From assembly GCA_023444705.1 (NCBI GenBank), contig JAEXMB010000022.1, forward strand, positions 1 through 15,553: a DNA stretch of 15,553 bases. Direction: 5' to 3'. Below the pieces are notes generated by a model. That model was not told where the DNA came from. It ran no database searches and saw only the letters and a list, made by a program, of their open reading frames with translations. This stretch comes from Pseudomonadota bacterium (GTDB lineage Bacteria > Pseudomonadota > Alphaproteobacteria > Micavibrionales > UBA2020). Positions 1 through 5,502 of this stretch are shown in pieces; position 1 is the first letter of the stretch, and each line of letters begins with the position of its first letter. Position numbers and translations under genes: made by a program.

Positions 1-89
1 TTCGTAGGACCGCCCGCCACAAGCTCAGCGATATTCTCACTGGTAAATACGCGCGACAGTTCACTAAAAGTAGTTACGGGCTGGAACAT
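1..89 (-). CDS. 5' end of an unrecognised gene downstream of the PrimPol primase (partial)
   Basis: Only the first 29 codons are present before the window edge. The peptide begins MFQPVTTFSELSRVF and has no recognisable motif. The start is the ATG complementary to 87-89, with a good ribosome binding site (GGAGAG, 5 nt upstream). The gap to the stop codon of the primase gene is one nucleotide, so the two are probably translationally coupled. In phage-type replication modules a primase is often followed by a helicase or AAA+ ATPase gene, which is a reasonable guess here but nothing in these 29 residues shows it. Confidence 0.6.
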   Translation of the reverse strand, partial: MFQPVTTFSELSRVFTSENIAELVAGGPT

Positions 90-90
90 A

Positions 91-621
91 TTACTCTCCA
101 ATCAAGGGAAGTTGGCGATAGTCAATCTCGTGCAACGGCTTACCGATCCACTGATACGGCTGTTGTGTATCTGGGTGAATACTAGGCGGAATCACAACTA
201 AGCGCGTCAGCAAGAGTTCAGCGATAAGCTCGCCTCCTGCTTTGTATTGAAGCTTCGGCTTTCCAATCAGAGGCAAATAACGAAAGAAGAAAGCAGCTCC
301 CTTACTACCAAATCGGCCAGACACAGGGTCTTGCAACAACACCCGCGCTACATCAACATATCTGTTATTCTTGCTATCGACATCAAGAGCGCCAAAAAGT
401 GTGCCATCCGGAAACGCAGATCCGGTTCTAAGCGCGATGTTGTGGTTAGGACGATTTTTAACCCAGTTATCAAGAAGGCTAGGCGGCAGATCTTTATCAG
501 CCTTTTGCCATTGCATTTCCTTGCACTCTTTTCCGTCAGTGGGGCGAGGTTCATAGCCCAACTGACGGAAAATTGGAGCCCAGGTTTCATAGATGCCTTT
601 CTGTAGAGTATTATTCAGCAT
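91..621 (-). CDS. PrimPol-type (AEP superfamily) DNA primase/polymerase, stand-alone domain
   Basis: This 176-aa protein matches the N-terminal bifunctional primase/polymerase domain of phages, plasmids and integrative elements. Visible motifs are the metal-binding hhhDhD motif (LDVDSKN, D80 and D82), a GSKGAAFFFR segment at about 105-114 in the place of motif II, and GELIAELL plus VVIPPSIHP at 130-150 followed by PYQW. These match the family pattern in order and spacing. Family members prime or copy DNA for the element's own replication. The protein is only the primase domain; in many relatives it is fused to a helicase, so here the helicase may be the next gene (1-89). I chose the ATG at 621 rather than an upstream one because AGGGGG lies 6 nt ahead of it. 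It overlaps the preceding HTH gene by 11 nt, which implies coupled translation. Base composition is AT-richer than the chromosome to the right. Confidence 0.8.
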   Translation of the reverse strand: MLNNTLQKGIYETWAPIFRQLGYEPRPTDGKECKEMQWQKADKDLPPSLLDNWVKNRPNHNIALRTGSAFPDGTLFGALDVDSKNNRYVDVARVLLQDPVSGRFGSKGAAFFFRYLPLIGKPKLQYKAGGELIAELLLTRLVVIPPSIHPDTQQPYQWIGKPLHEIDYRQLPLIGE

Positions 622-835
622 GCTTGCCCCCTTTGAAGAGAGCCAGCAAATAATCACTAAGCCTTGCTACGTCTCCCAATGCGAGAACGCGGCTCTCATC
701 TTCTAAAATCAACATAGGCAATTGCATTTCTTCAATTGCCCGCCAGACAATAACTTCCTGAACGCGCAACATTTTCGCGATATCTTCGGGCGTGAAGTAC
801 TGACGGCCGCACGTTTGGATTACATTAATCTTCAT
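611..835 (-). CDS. Small helix-turn-helix DNA-binding protein of the element
   Basis: A 74-aa protein whose central part (FTPEDIAKMLRVQEVIVWRA) has the pattern of a winged or MerR-like helix-turn-helix as found in excisionases and small phage regulators. The start is set by GGGGAGG just upstream: the ATG at 835 has a 6-nt spacer, whereas the adjacent ATG at 838 has 3 nt and the ATG at 850 lies over the Shine-Dalgarno itself. It overlaps the gene before it (825-1028) and the primase gene after it by 11 nt each. Role is inferred: a regulator or accessory factor of element replication or excision. No homolog can be named from sequence alone. Confidence 0.65.
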   Translation of the reverse strand: MKINVIQTCGRQYFTPEDIAKMLRVQEVIVWRAIEEMQLPMLILEDESRVLALGDVARLSDYLLALFKGGKHAE

Positions 836-1028
836 CATGCGCCTCCCCATCCTGCCTTTTCATGGCAGCCAAGATGTCATCAATACGAACAAGTTTTTGG
901 GAAGTGCCGAGACAATAATGCCTAACAACACCCGTATTTACCGCATCCAAAAGAGTTCGGTAAGGGATGCCAACCGCAAGTGCGGCCGCTTTAATTTTGA
1001 GGAAGATAGGCTTTGATTGTTGATGCAT
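825..1028 (-). CDS. Excisionase/AlpA-like helix-turn-helix protein
   Basis: A 67-aa protein. The segment IKAAALAVGIPYRTLLDAVN followed by TGVVRHYCLG and VRIDDILAAM has the layout of a MerR-like/HTH_17 domain: helix-turn-helix, then a short wing with a Gly, then a hydrophobic helix. Such proteins act as excisionases (bending DNA at att sites) or as transcriptional regulators of satellites and prophages (AlpA). The start ATG at 1028 has GGAG 7 nt upstream. It is the first gene of a leftward operon with the second HTH gene and the primase. A perfect 12-bp palindrome (1070-1081) lies 42 nt upstream and may be its operator. Whether it is an excisionase or a repressor cannot be decided here. Confidence 0.65.
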   Translation of the reverse strand: MHQQSKPIFLKIKAAALAVGIPYRTLLDAVNTGVVRHYCLGTSQKLVRIDDILAAMKRQDGEAHDED

Positions 1029-1069
1029 AAGATCGCTCCGTATCGAACTCGACCGAAGCGCACAGCATT

Positions 1070-1081
1070 CTATTTAAATAG
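1070..1081. promoter_or_regulatory. 12-bp palindrome upstream of the element's replication operon
   Basis: CTATTTAAATAG is a perfect palindrome in the leader of the leftward operon. On the minus strand its right half runs into TAGAAT, a plausible -10 hexamer, although the matching -35 (GCTAAA at 17 bp) is poor. This arrangement suits an operator for one of the two HTH proteins encoded downstream (inference). Confidence 0.35.
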
Positions 1082-1115
1082 ATATGTTTTTTAGCCACGG
1101 ACCGAGCTCATTCTC

Positions 1116-1364
1116 ATGAGTTACACCATTACCGGAACTCCCGATAACGATCTCAATCCCATTCATCTGCATCGGCAGATCATAACAGCGTTCTCAAGCG
1201 ATACCTTGAGTGCCAGACGGACTTGGGCTTACCCTCACAAATATGGAGGCCATCTGCATGTGGTATTTCCGACTTGCCCATGCAGTGTAGATGAAACTTA
1301 TTTATGCCGCCTTGGCTCTCTGGTCAACATCATTTTTTTAGAAGGTGCTTTTTACACCGCATGA
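1116..1364 (+). CDS. Doubtful small ORF of 82 aa
   Basis: The frame opens with MSYTITGTPDNDLNP and ends in GAFYTA. It runs against the neighbouring genes, lacks a clear Shine-Dalgarno, shows no domain, and its last codons lie in the arm of an inverted repeat. It could be a remnant of a larger gene or chance. I list it only because the region is otherwise empty. Confidence 0.15.
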   Translation: MSYTITGTPDNDLNPIHLHRQIITAFSSDTLSARRTWAYPHKYGGHLHVVFPTCPCSVDETYLCRLGSLVNIIFLEGAFYTA

Positions 1365-1377
1365 CACCTAAAAGCAC
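1345..1377. repeat. Inverted repeat, GTGCTTTT/AAAAGCAC
   Basis: Two perfect 8-bp arms (1345-1352 and 1370-1377) enclose 17 nt. On the minus strand the enclosed bases contain GGTGT twice, 5 nt apart. It lies 140 nt beyond the stop of the membrane-protein gene, so it could be a distal transcription terminator with A/T-rich arms or a protein-binding site. There is no long U-tract to settle this. Confidence 0.35.
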
Positions 1378-1516
1378 AGGAATGCATCCCTTTATACCCC
1401 CCCAAGAAACCCCTGTACTGGGTTTAACTAATTGGATATCTACGTCCGGTGTGATGGGCACACAAGTAGAATGCTTATAAACATAGCTGGCCAGATAGAG
1501 ACGACATATCTCAGGA

Positions 1517-2341
1517 CTATTGGAACCTAGAACCACGCTCTTGTGTTTTCTCCACGTGATCATGTGGTGGCATGAACTCTTGGTACCGCGCTGAAACATC
1601 AACAGTTACGATCTTGTTCCTAAGCCAAAAAGGTAGCTCTTTTTTAGCCGCCCTCACAATCTCTTTCATGGCAAAGTCGGAAAACCACAAAACGTCATCC
1701 GCATGCAAGGCCATCGCCTCAACTAAATCCTTATAAGTACTGTCTGACGAAGCTCCTTTAACTTTAAAGAAATAGCAAAATTCGATTACATCCTCCGGCG
1801 TACTCTCTTTAAAAGCTGCATGATAATCCATGAGATTCGCGTGTATATTCTTAAAGTCCGCTAAGTAATTCTTTAAGTAGACAATTGCACGAATTATTTC
1901 AGGAGAATGAGCCGCTAAAATTTTCAACTTATCGAACTGTATATCAACCTCCACGTGGGGAGGCATAGATATTGAAAAACCCGTAGAGACAACTGGCTTT
2001 TCACCTTTCGATAATTGGAGCCTTCCTTCGCGAAAATCGGTAATGGTTTTTAAGTTACGTTCATACTGACATTTAAAGGGCAAAATAATCTGTTTCTTCA
2101 TTGACAGCATTGTAGACAAAACACCGTCTAGAACCATGATGGATACATTCGCATCCTTAAGAAGCTCATCTTGTCGCCTTAGGCTTTCGATGAAAAGAAT
2201 CGTACCCGAGCCAGCTATGGCACCAAAGAGCGCGGTCGCAAAGCTTGAGTTCAAAAAAGACCACACTTCTAAACCGAATATTACAAAGCAGTACCCCGTA
2301 CAAATGCTAAGGGAAAAAATTGCCAATTTATTTGTAGGCAT
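1517..2341 (-). CDS. Two-TM membrane protein of unknown function, accessory gene of the element
   Basis: A 274-aa protein. Residues about 6-27 (LAIFSLSICTGYCFVIFGLE) and about 31-50 (SSFATALFGAIAGSGTILFI) form two membrane segments joined by a very short turn. The rest, about 220 residues starting with a charged helix (ESLRRQDELLKD), is soluble, mixed alpha/beta and probably cytoplasmic. I recognise no catalytic motif. The start is the ATG at 2341, where AGAGG stands 7 nt upstream; the open frame continues 42 codons further, but that extension runs through a repeat array and has no better start. The gene is strongly AT-rich and sits alone between the tRNA and the replication operon. That is a usual place for cargo genes such as superinfection exclusion or defence proteins in integrated elements; the role is inference. 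Confidence 0.65.
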   Translation of the reverse strand: MPTNKLAIFSLSICTGYCFVIFGLEVWSFLNSSFATALFGAIAGSGTILFIESLRRQDELLKDANVSIMVLDGVLSTMLSMKKQIILPFKCQYERNLKTITDFREGRLQLSKGEKPVVSTGFSISMPPHVEVDIQFDKLKILAAHSPEIIRAIVYLKNYLADFKNIHANLMDYHAAFKESTPEDVIEFCYFFKVKGASSDSTYKDLVEAMALHADDVLWFSDFAMKEIVRAAKKELPFWLRNKIVTVDVSARYQEFMPPHDHVEKTQERGSRFQ

Positions 2342-2422
2342 AGAGGGTCCTCTCTTATCGCTTCTTCTGGCTACACCCTGAGCTAACAACCCTGTGTTTC
2401 CCTTGTGTTTGCCAACAGCCCT

Positions 2423-2448
2423 TGCAAACCCATGCAAAAGCCTGCAAA
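2423..2448. repeat. Three TGCAAA repeats in exact 10-bp phase
   Basis: TGCAAA occurs at 2423-2428, 2433-2438 and 2443-2448, twice as TGCAAACC. Two TGTGTTT copies (2393-2399 and 2404-2410) lie just to the left. One helical turn between copies suggests protein bound on one face of the DNA. The position, about 95-120 bp from the 3' end of a tRNA that borders an element, fits arm-type integrase or excisionase sites (inference). Confidence 0.45.
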
Positions 2449-2487
2449 CCCCGACACAAAAATACACATTGTTTTAGACATGCGAAA

Positions 2488-2515
2488 GTGACGCTGGTGA
2501 CGGCGTGACGCTGGT
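2488..2515. repeat. Direct repeat GTGACGCTGGT, period 17 bp
   Basis: An 11-bp sequence occurs perfectly at 2488-2498 and 2505-2515, with a third partial copy (GTGACG) at 2497-2502. It lies about 30-50 bp from the tRNA 3' end. Likely a protein-binding site in the attachment region or downstream of the tRNA transcript; the function is not shown. Confidence 0.45.
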
Positions 2516-2541
2516 TTCTTTAATTTTGTCAGGAAGATAAG

Positions 2542-2618
2542 TGGCGCACCCGAAGAGATTCGAACTCCTAACCTTCTGATCCGTAGTCAGATGCTCTATC
2601 CAGTTGAGCTACGGGTGC
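2542..2618 (-). tRNA. tRNA-Arg (anticodon ACG)
   Basis: The complement of 2542-2618 folds as a full 77-nt cloverleaf. It has acceptor GCACCCG/CGGGTGC, D arm GCTC/GAGC, anticodon stem TCTGA/TCAGA with loop CTACGGA, a 5-nt variable loop, T arm AGGAG-TTCGAAT-CTCTT, discriminator G and an encoded CCA at 2544-2542. The anticodon ACG is at 2584-2582. In bacteria A34 of this tRNA is edited to inosine by TadA, whose gene is in this same window (6282-6743), so that CGU, CGC and CGA can be read. The sharp fall in G+C starts at its 3' end, which makes the gene the likely attachment site of the element at 1-2541. Confidence 0.97.
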
Positions 2619-2830
2619 GTATCGGATGCCGTGCTGCCGCCAAATGGCGGTGGGGCATCAAAGGTGTGATGGGTTTTAATAGATTCTGTCCAGCCGCGCA
2701 AGGCACTTTTCCATGATTCCGTAAAATATTGCGGTTTTTTGGCCTGCACCGCGCCCTGCCACGCCATGATCGGCCCCGTCAGCGCGCGGCCTGCCGCCTG
2801 CCCGGTCGCGCCAGGGCCTGAATACGCCAT
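2609..2830 (-). CDS. Possible small protein of 73 aa overlapping the tRNA 5' end
   Basis: The frame MAYSGPGATGQAAGRALTGP... ends with a TAG formed inside the tRNA gene (10-nt overlap). Codon choice in its first half (gcg, ggc, cgc, ctg, atc) matches the flanking chromosomal genes. Against it: a weak ribosome binding site, no recognisable domain, and a position where the tRNA promoter and leader should lie. It could be a real small gene, a decayed gene tail, or chance in GC-rich DNA. Confidence 0.3.
   Translation of the reverse strand: MAYSGPGATGQAAGRALTGPIMAWQGAVQAKKPQYFTESWKSALRGWTESIKTHHTFDAPPPFGGSTASDTHP
2625..2659. repeat. Nested inverted repeat in the tRNA 5' leader
   Basis: Outer arms GATGCC/GGCATC (2625-2630, 2654-2659) enclose inner arms CCGCCA/TGGCGG (2637-2642, 2645-2650) with a 2-nt loop. 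It stands 7 nt upstream of the mature tRNA 5' end, so it would fold in the precursor next to the RNase P cleavage site. There is no U-tract, so it is not a typical terminator. Confidence 0.4.
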
Positions 2831-2856
2831 TCCGCATCCGGCGGTGCGATTCCATA

Positions 2857-2885
2857 TTGAACGGCGTGAAGTGATGCTTTAAAAA
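2857..2885 (+). promoter_or_regulatory. Candidate promoter for the OmpA-like-domain gene
   Basis: TTGAAC (2857-2862) and TAAAAA (2880-2885) are separated by exactly 17 nt, about 80 nt before the TTG start. A small hairpin (AAGGAA/TTCCTT, 2884-2901) directly follows and would be at or near the 5' end of the transcript. The -10 is only moderately good. Confidence 0.35.
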
Positions 2886-2967
2886 GGAAAAACAATTCCT
2901 TAGGGCATTTACCCGTCTGGCCGCGCGCCATGCGGGGGACGCACACATTTTGACAGAGGATACGGCC

Positions 2968-4143
2968 TTGCTGACCACCCCGTTTCGCACGCACCTCTCG
3001 CTGCTTGTTCTCAGCCTTGCGCTGTGCGGCAACGCATCTACGGCTATGGCCGGTTTTTCAAGCAACGACAGCAGCAAGCCTTCGCTGGTCGTGACCGAGG
3101 AGCCGCCGCCCGAGGTCATCTACCGCCCCGGTTCGCGCGATGCGACGTTCAGCACCGGCACGCGCACGCTCGCCCTTGAAGGCCAGAACGTGCAGACCCT
3201 TGTCACCCGCAAGGTTGATGAACTCAACAACGAACTGCGCGCACTGCAAAGCACGACCAGCGGCTATCAGGACCGCCTGCGTGCCCTGCAAAGCCGCAGC
3301 GACGCCGAGGCCGCCGAATACTACGCGCTTGTCGCGGGCATCAATACCGAGCTGCAGGCCGGCACCACGCCGGGCAACCCGCTGCTGGTGGAGCGCTGGA
3401 ACGTTGCGCAAAATACGCTGAACCGCCTGTCGGAAAGTGCCGGTTACCTGACCGAGCTGAGCAACGACGTTGCGGGTCAGGCCGCACGCGCCGCCTATCT
3501 GCAGGAAGCCGTGCGCGCGACCTACGGCCTGTCTGGCGCGGTCAAGGAAGACCACCGCCGCCTGCGCGAAACCGAAGACCAGGTAAACCAGAACATCGTC
3601 GTCCTCAACCGCCTGATGAGCGCGGTCAGCGACGAGATGAAGCGCCGCGACGCTTACCTGCGCGCGGAGCGCATGAACATGCAGACAATGACGCTGGCCA
3701 TCGCCAACGGCGAACTGTATGGCCAGAACCTGTCCAACAGCCTGTATCAACGCGCCGCCGAAGACGGCCGTGCGGTATTCGGCGCCAACGCAGCCCCGAT
3801 GCCGACCACCGTCAGCACCGCCGGCGGCACCTATGCCAGCAACCGCCGCCCGCTGGTCATCATCCGTTTTGACCGCCCGAACGTGAACTATGAACAGGCC
3901 GTCTATACGGCTGTCGGTCAGGCGCTCGACAAATATCCCGCCGCGCGTTTTGACCTTGTCGCCGTCAGCCCCGCCGACGGCAATCCGGCCGAACTGGCAA
4001 TGGCGTCGACCGAGGCACGCAAGAACGGCGAAGCCGTATTGCGCTCCCTCACCCAGATGGGCCTGCCGACGGAGCGCGTACGCCTGAATTCGGCCAACAG
4101 CCGCGATGTGCGCAATAGCGAAGTGCATATTTACATCCAGTAA
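2968..4143 (+). CDS. Exported coiled-coil protein with degenerate OmpA-like C-terminal domain
   Basis: The start is most likely TTG at 2968, because AGAGGA stands 6 nt ahead of it; an in-frame TTG at 2950 lacks such a site and the only nearby in-frame ATG is at the signal-peptide end. This gives 391 aa. Residues 1-28 form a signal peptide (LSLLVLSLALCG, cleavage at AMA|GF). Residues about 65-240 are mostly helical and charged with heptad-like stretches (RKVDELNNELRALQSTTSGY), consistent with a coiled coil. The last about 95 residues (VIIRFDRPNVNYEQAVYTAV ... ARKNGEAVLRSLTQMGLPTERV ... EVHIYI) follow the beta-alpha-beta-alpha-beta order of the OmpA C-terminal peptidoglycan-binding fold. The classic GHTD segment is replaced by AVSPADG, and the NxxLSxxRA helix survives only as ARKNGEAV, so peptidoglycan binding is uncertain. 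Probably a periplasmic envelope protein. It is followed by a strong terminator. Confidence 0.75.
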   Translation: MLTTPFRTHLSLLVLSLALCGNASTAMAGFSSNDSSKPSLVVTEEPPPEVIYRPGSRDATFSTGTRTLALEGQNVQTLVTRKVDELNNELRALQSTTSGYQDRLRALQSRSDAEAAEYYALVAGINTELQAGTTPGNPLLVERWNVAQNTLNRLSESAGYLTELSNDVAGQAARAAYLQEAVRATYGLSGAVKEDHRRLRETEDQVNQNIVVLNRLMSAVSDEMKRRDAYLRAERMNMQTMTLAIANGELYGQNLSNSLYQRAAEDGRAVFGANAAPMPTTVSTAGGTYASNRRPLVIIRFDRPNVNYEQAVYTAVGQALDKYPAARFDLVAVSPADGNPAELAMASTEARKNGEAVLRSLTQMGLPTERVRLNSANSRDVRNSEVHIYIQ

Positions 4144-4171
4144 CGGCGCCCTATATACGTTCTCCGACACC

Positions 4172-4204
4172 AAAGGCGCCTCCCGTCAGGGTGGCGCCTT
4201 TCAT
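4172..4204 (+). terminator. Rho-independent terminator after the OmpA-like-domain gene
   Basis: The stem AAAGGCGCC/GGCGCCTTT (4172-4180, 4193-4201) is perfect over 9 bp. The loop contains a further CCC/GGG pairing after a T-T mismatch. It begins 29 nt past the stop codon. The U-rich end is short (TTTCAT). Confidence 0.85.
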
Positions 4205-4242
4205 CTAGACACTTTTCAACACGCCTCTTTTAAGGAATTTCG

Positions 4243-5502
4243 ATGGAAGCAGAGACAGTCGACCACGCCGCCCACGCCGCCCATATGCTGACCCCGATTG
4301 CTTTGGTCACGATGGCGGCACTCTTGTGCGGTCTGGCGCTGATCCGTCTGCGACAACCCGCCATCGTGGGCTACATCGTCGCGGGCCTTGCGCTTGGCCC
4401 CACCGGCCTAGGCCTTGTCAGCAATACCGAGAACGTACAGTTGCTGGCCGAGCTTGGCGTCATCATGCTGCTGTTCATCATCGGCATGGAGTTGAACATC
4501 CGCAGTTTCAAGGCAGTGATGAAAACAGCACTCAGCACCGCCGTGTTGCAGATATCCTGCGCCTTTGCCGCATTCTGGGCCGTGGGTACGTATTTTGACT
4601 GGCCGCTGAGCAAGATCACAGTCTTTGCCTTTGCCACCGCATTGTCGTCGACAGCGGTCTCGATCAAAATTCTCGAGGAAACCGACGACCTGCGCACGCC
4701 GGTCGGGCGCACGACCGTATCGGTGCTGGTGGCGCAGGATCTGGCCGTCATCCCGATGTTGCTCATCATCGGTGCCTTCGGCGTGACCCATACAGCCAGC
4801 GGCAACAGCCCCGGCCTTGATATCGCGCTCAAGCTTGCGGTGTCGATCGGCCTGCTGGTTCTGGTGTCCTATGCGCTGTCGCGCAAGGAGCGCGTGGTGC
4901 TGCCGCTGTCAAACTGGATTTTGTCGCGCACCGAAATCGTGCCGCTGGCCGCGATGGCATTTTGCTTTACCTGGGCAACACTGTCGGGCGCGATGGGGCT
5001 GTCGACCGCCTATGGCGCGTTTCTGGCCGGTCTGATCGTTGGCAATTCAAACGTGCGCGCCGCCGTGCATGAAGCGGCCGAGCCTATCCAGGCGATTTTG
5101 CTGATGGTGTTCTTTTTGTCGATCGGCCTGCTGATCGACGTCGACTATATCATCGGCAACTGGAAACAGGTGCTGATGGTTCTCAGCATCGTCACCTTGC
5201 TCAAGACCACCGTCAACGTCGCTATCCTGCACTGGGTGAAAGAGCCGTGGGAGCGCGCCTTTCACAGCGGGGTGGTCATGAGCCAGATCGGGGAGTTTTC
5301 GTTCATCCTCGTCGCGGCGGGTGCCGCCGCCAAGGCGATTTCGGCGGACGACTACCGCCTGATGATCGCGGTGATCGCGCTCAGCCTGCTGACCAGCCCG
5401 ATGTGGCTGGCCATCGCGCGCCGCCTGCATGACATCACGTTGATGCGACTGGTGGGTGCAGCCATTCCGCACAACCTGCCACCGACGGACGAGCAGCGAT
5501 AA
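4243..5502 (+). CDS. CPA2-family cation/proton antiporter (KefB/NhaA-fold type) without a TrkA-N domain
   Basis: A 419-aa inner-membrane protein with 12-13 hydrophobic segments. Family marks in order: IVGYIVAGLALGPTGLG at 41-57, LLFIIGMELN at 76-85, SSTAVSIKILEE at 135-146, the ion-binding QDLAVIP at 165-171 (D166), GAFLAGLIVGNS at 258-269, and SQIGEFSFIL at 347-356. These are diagnostic of CPA2 exchangers moving K+ or Na+ against H+. KefB and KefC have a C-terminal TrkA-N (RCK) domain and are near 600 aa; here only about 20 residues follow the last helix, so any NAD(H)- or ligand-gating must come from another protein. AAGGA lies 7 nt before the ATG. Its stop codon abuts the stop of rluB with no base between. 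The transported ion cannot be told from sequence. Confidence 0.9.
   Translation: MEAETVDHAAHAAHMLTPIALVTMAALLCGLALIRLRQPAIVGYIVAGLALGPTGLGLVSNTENVQLLAELGVIMLLFIIGMELNIRSFKAVMKTALSTAVLQISCAFAAFWAVGTYFDWPLSKITVFAFATALSSTAVSIKILEETDDLRTPVGRTTVSVLVAQDLAVIPMLLIIGAFGVTHTASGNSPGLDIALKLAVSIGLLVLVSYALSRKERVVLPLSNWILSRTEIVPLAAMAFCFTWATLSGAMGLSTAYGAFLAGLIVGNSNVRAAVHEAAEPIQAILLMVFFLSIGLLIDVDYIIGNWKQVLMVLSIVTLLKTTVNVAILHWVKEPWERAFHSGVVMSQIGEFSFILVAAGAAAKAISADDYRLMIAVIALSLLTSPMWLAIARRLHDITLMRLVGAAIPHNLPPTDEQR

Larger units (their letters stand above)
1029..1516. other. Gene-poor stretch between the replication operon and the membrane-protein gene
   Basis: About 490 bases with no convincing gene. It holds the leader and operator of the excisionase-like gene, a weak 82-codon open frame on the plus strand (1116-1364; no convincing Shine-Dalgarno, no recognisable motif), a long-armed inverted repeat at 1345-1377, and a smaller one (AAACCC/GGGTTT) at 1407-1425. 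In P4-like satellites this side of alpA would hold the integrase. I see no tyrosine-recombinase motif (R...HxxR...Y) in any frame here. Confidence 0.5.

Noticed and set aside
1042..1049. TCGAACTC, also present in the tRNA T-arm region, as a second att copy
   Set aside because: Only 8 bp are shared and the bases around differ; it is inside the excisionase gene leader. It is too short to be an attachment repeat.
1040..1056. GAAC-N7-AAGC as a LexA box ahead of the element operon
   Set aside because: One half-site does not match GAAC, so it is not a GTTC-N7-GTTC operator.
1330..1602. 90-codon minus-strand open frame
   Set aside because: Overlaps the end of the two-TM gene in another frame, has no Shine-Dalgarno and no motif.
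2342..2467. 42-codon N-terminal extension of the two-TM protein
   Set aside because: The extension has no hydrophobic or domain logic, covers a phased repeat array, and the downstream ATG at 2341 has a good ribosome binding site.
3058..4173. Minus-strand open frame of 371 codons
   Set aside because: Antisense of the OmpA-like-domain gene and running through its terminator.
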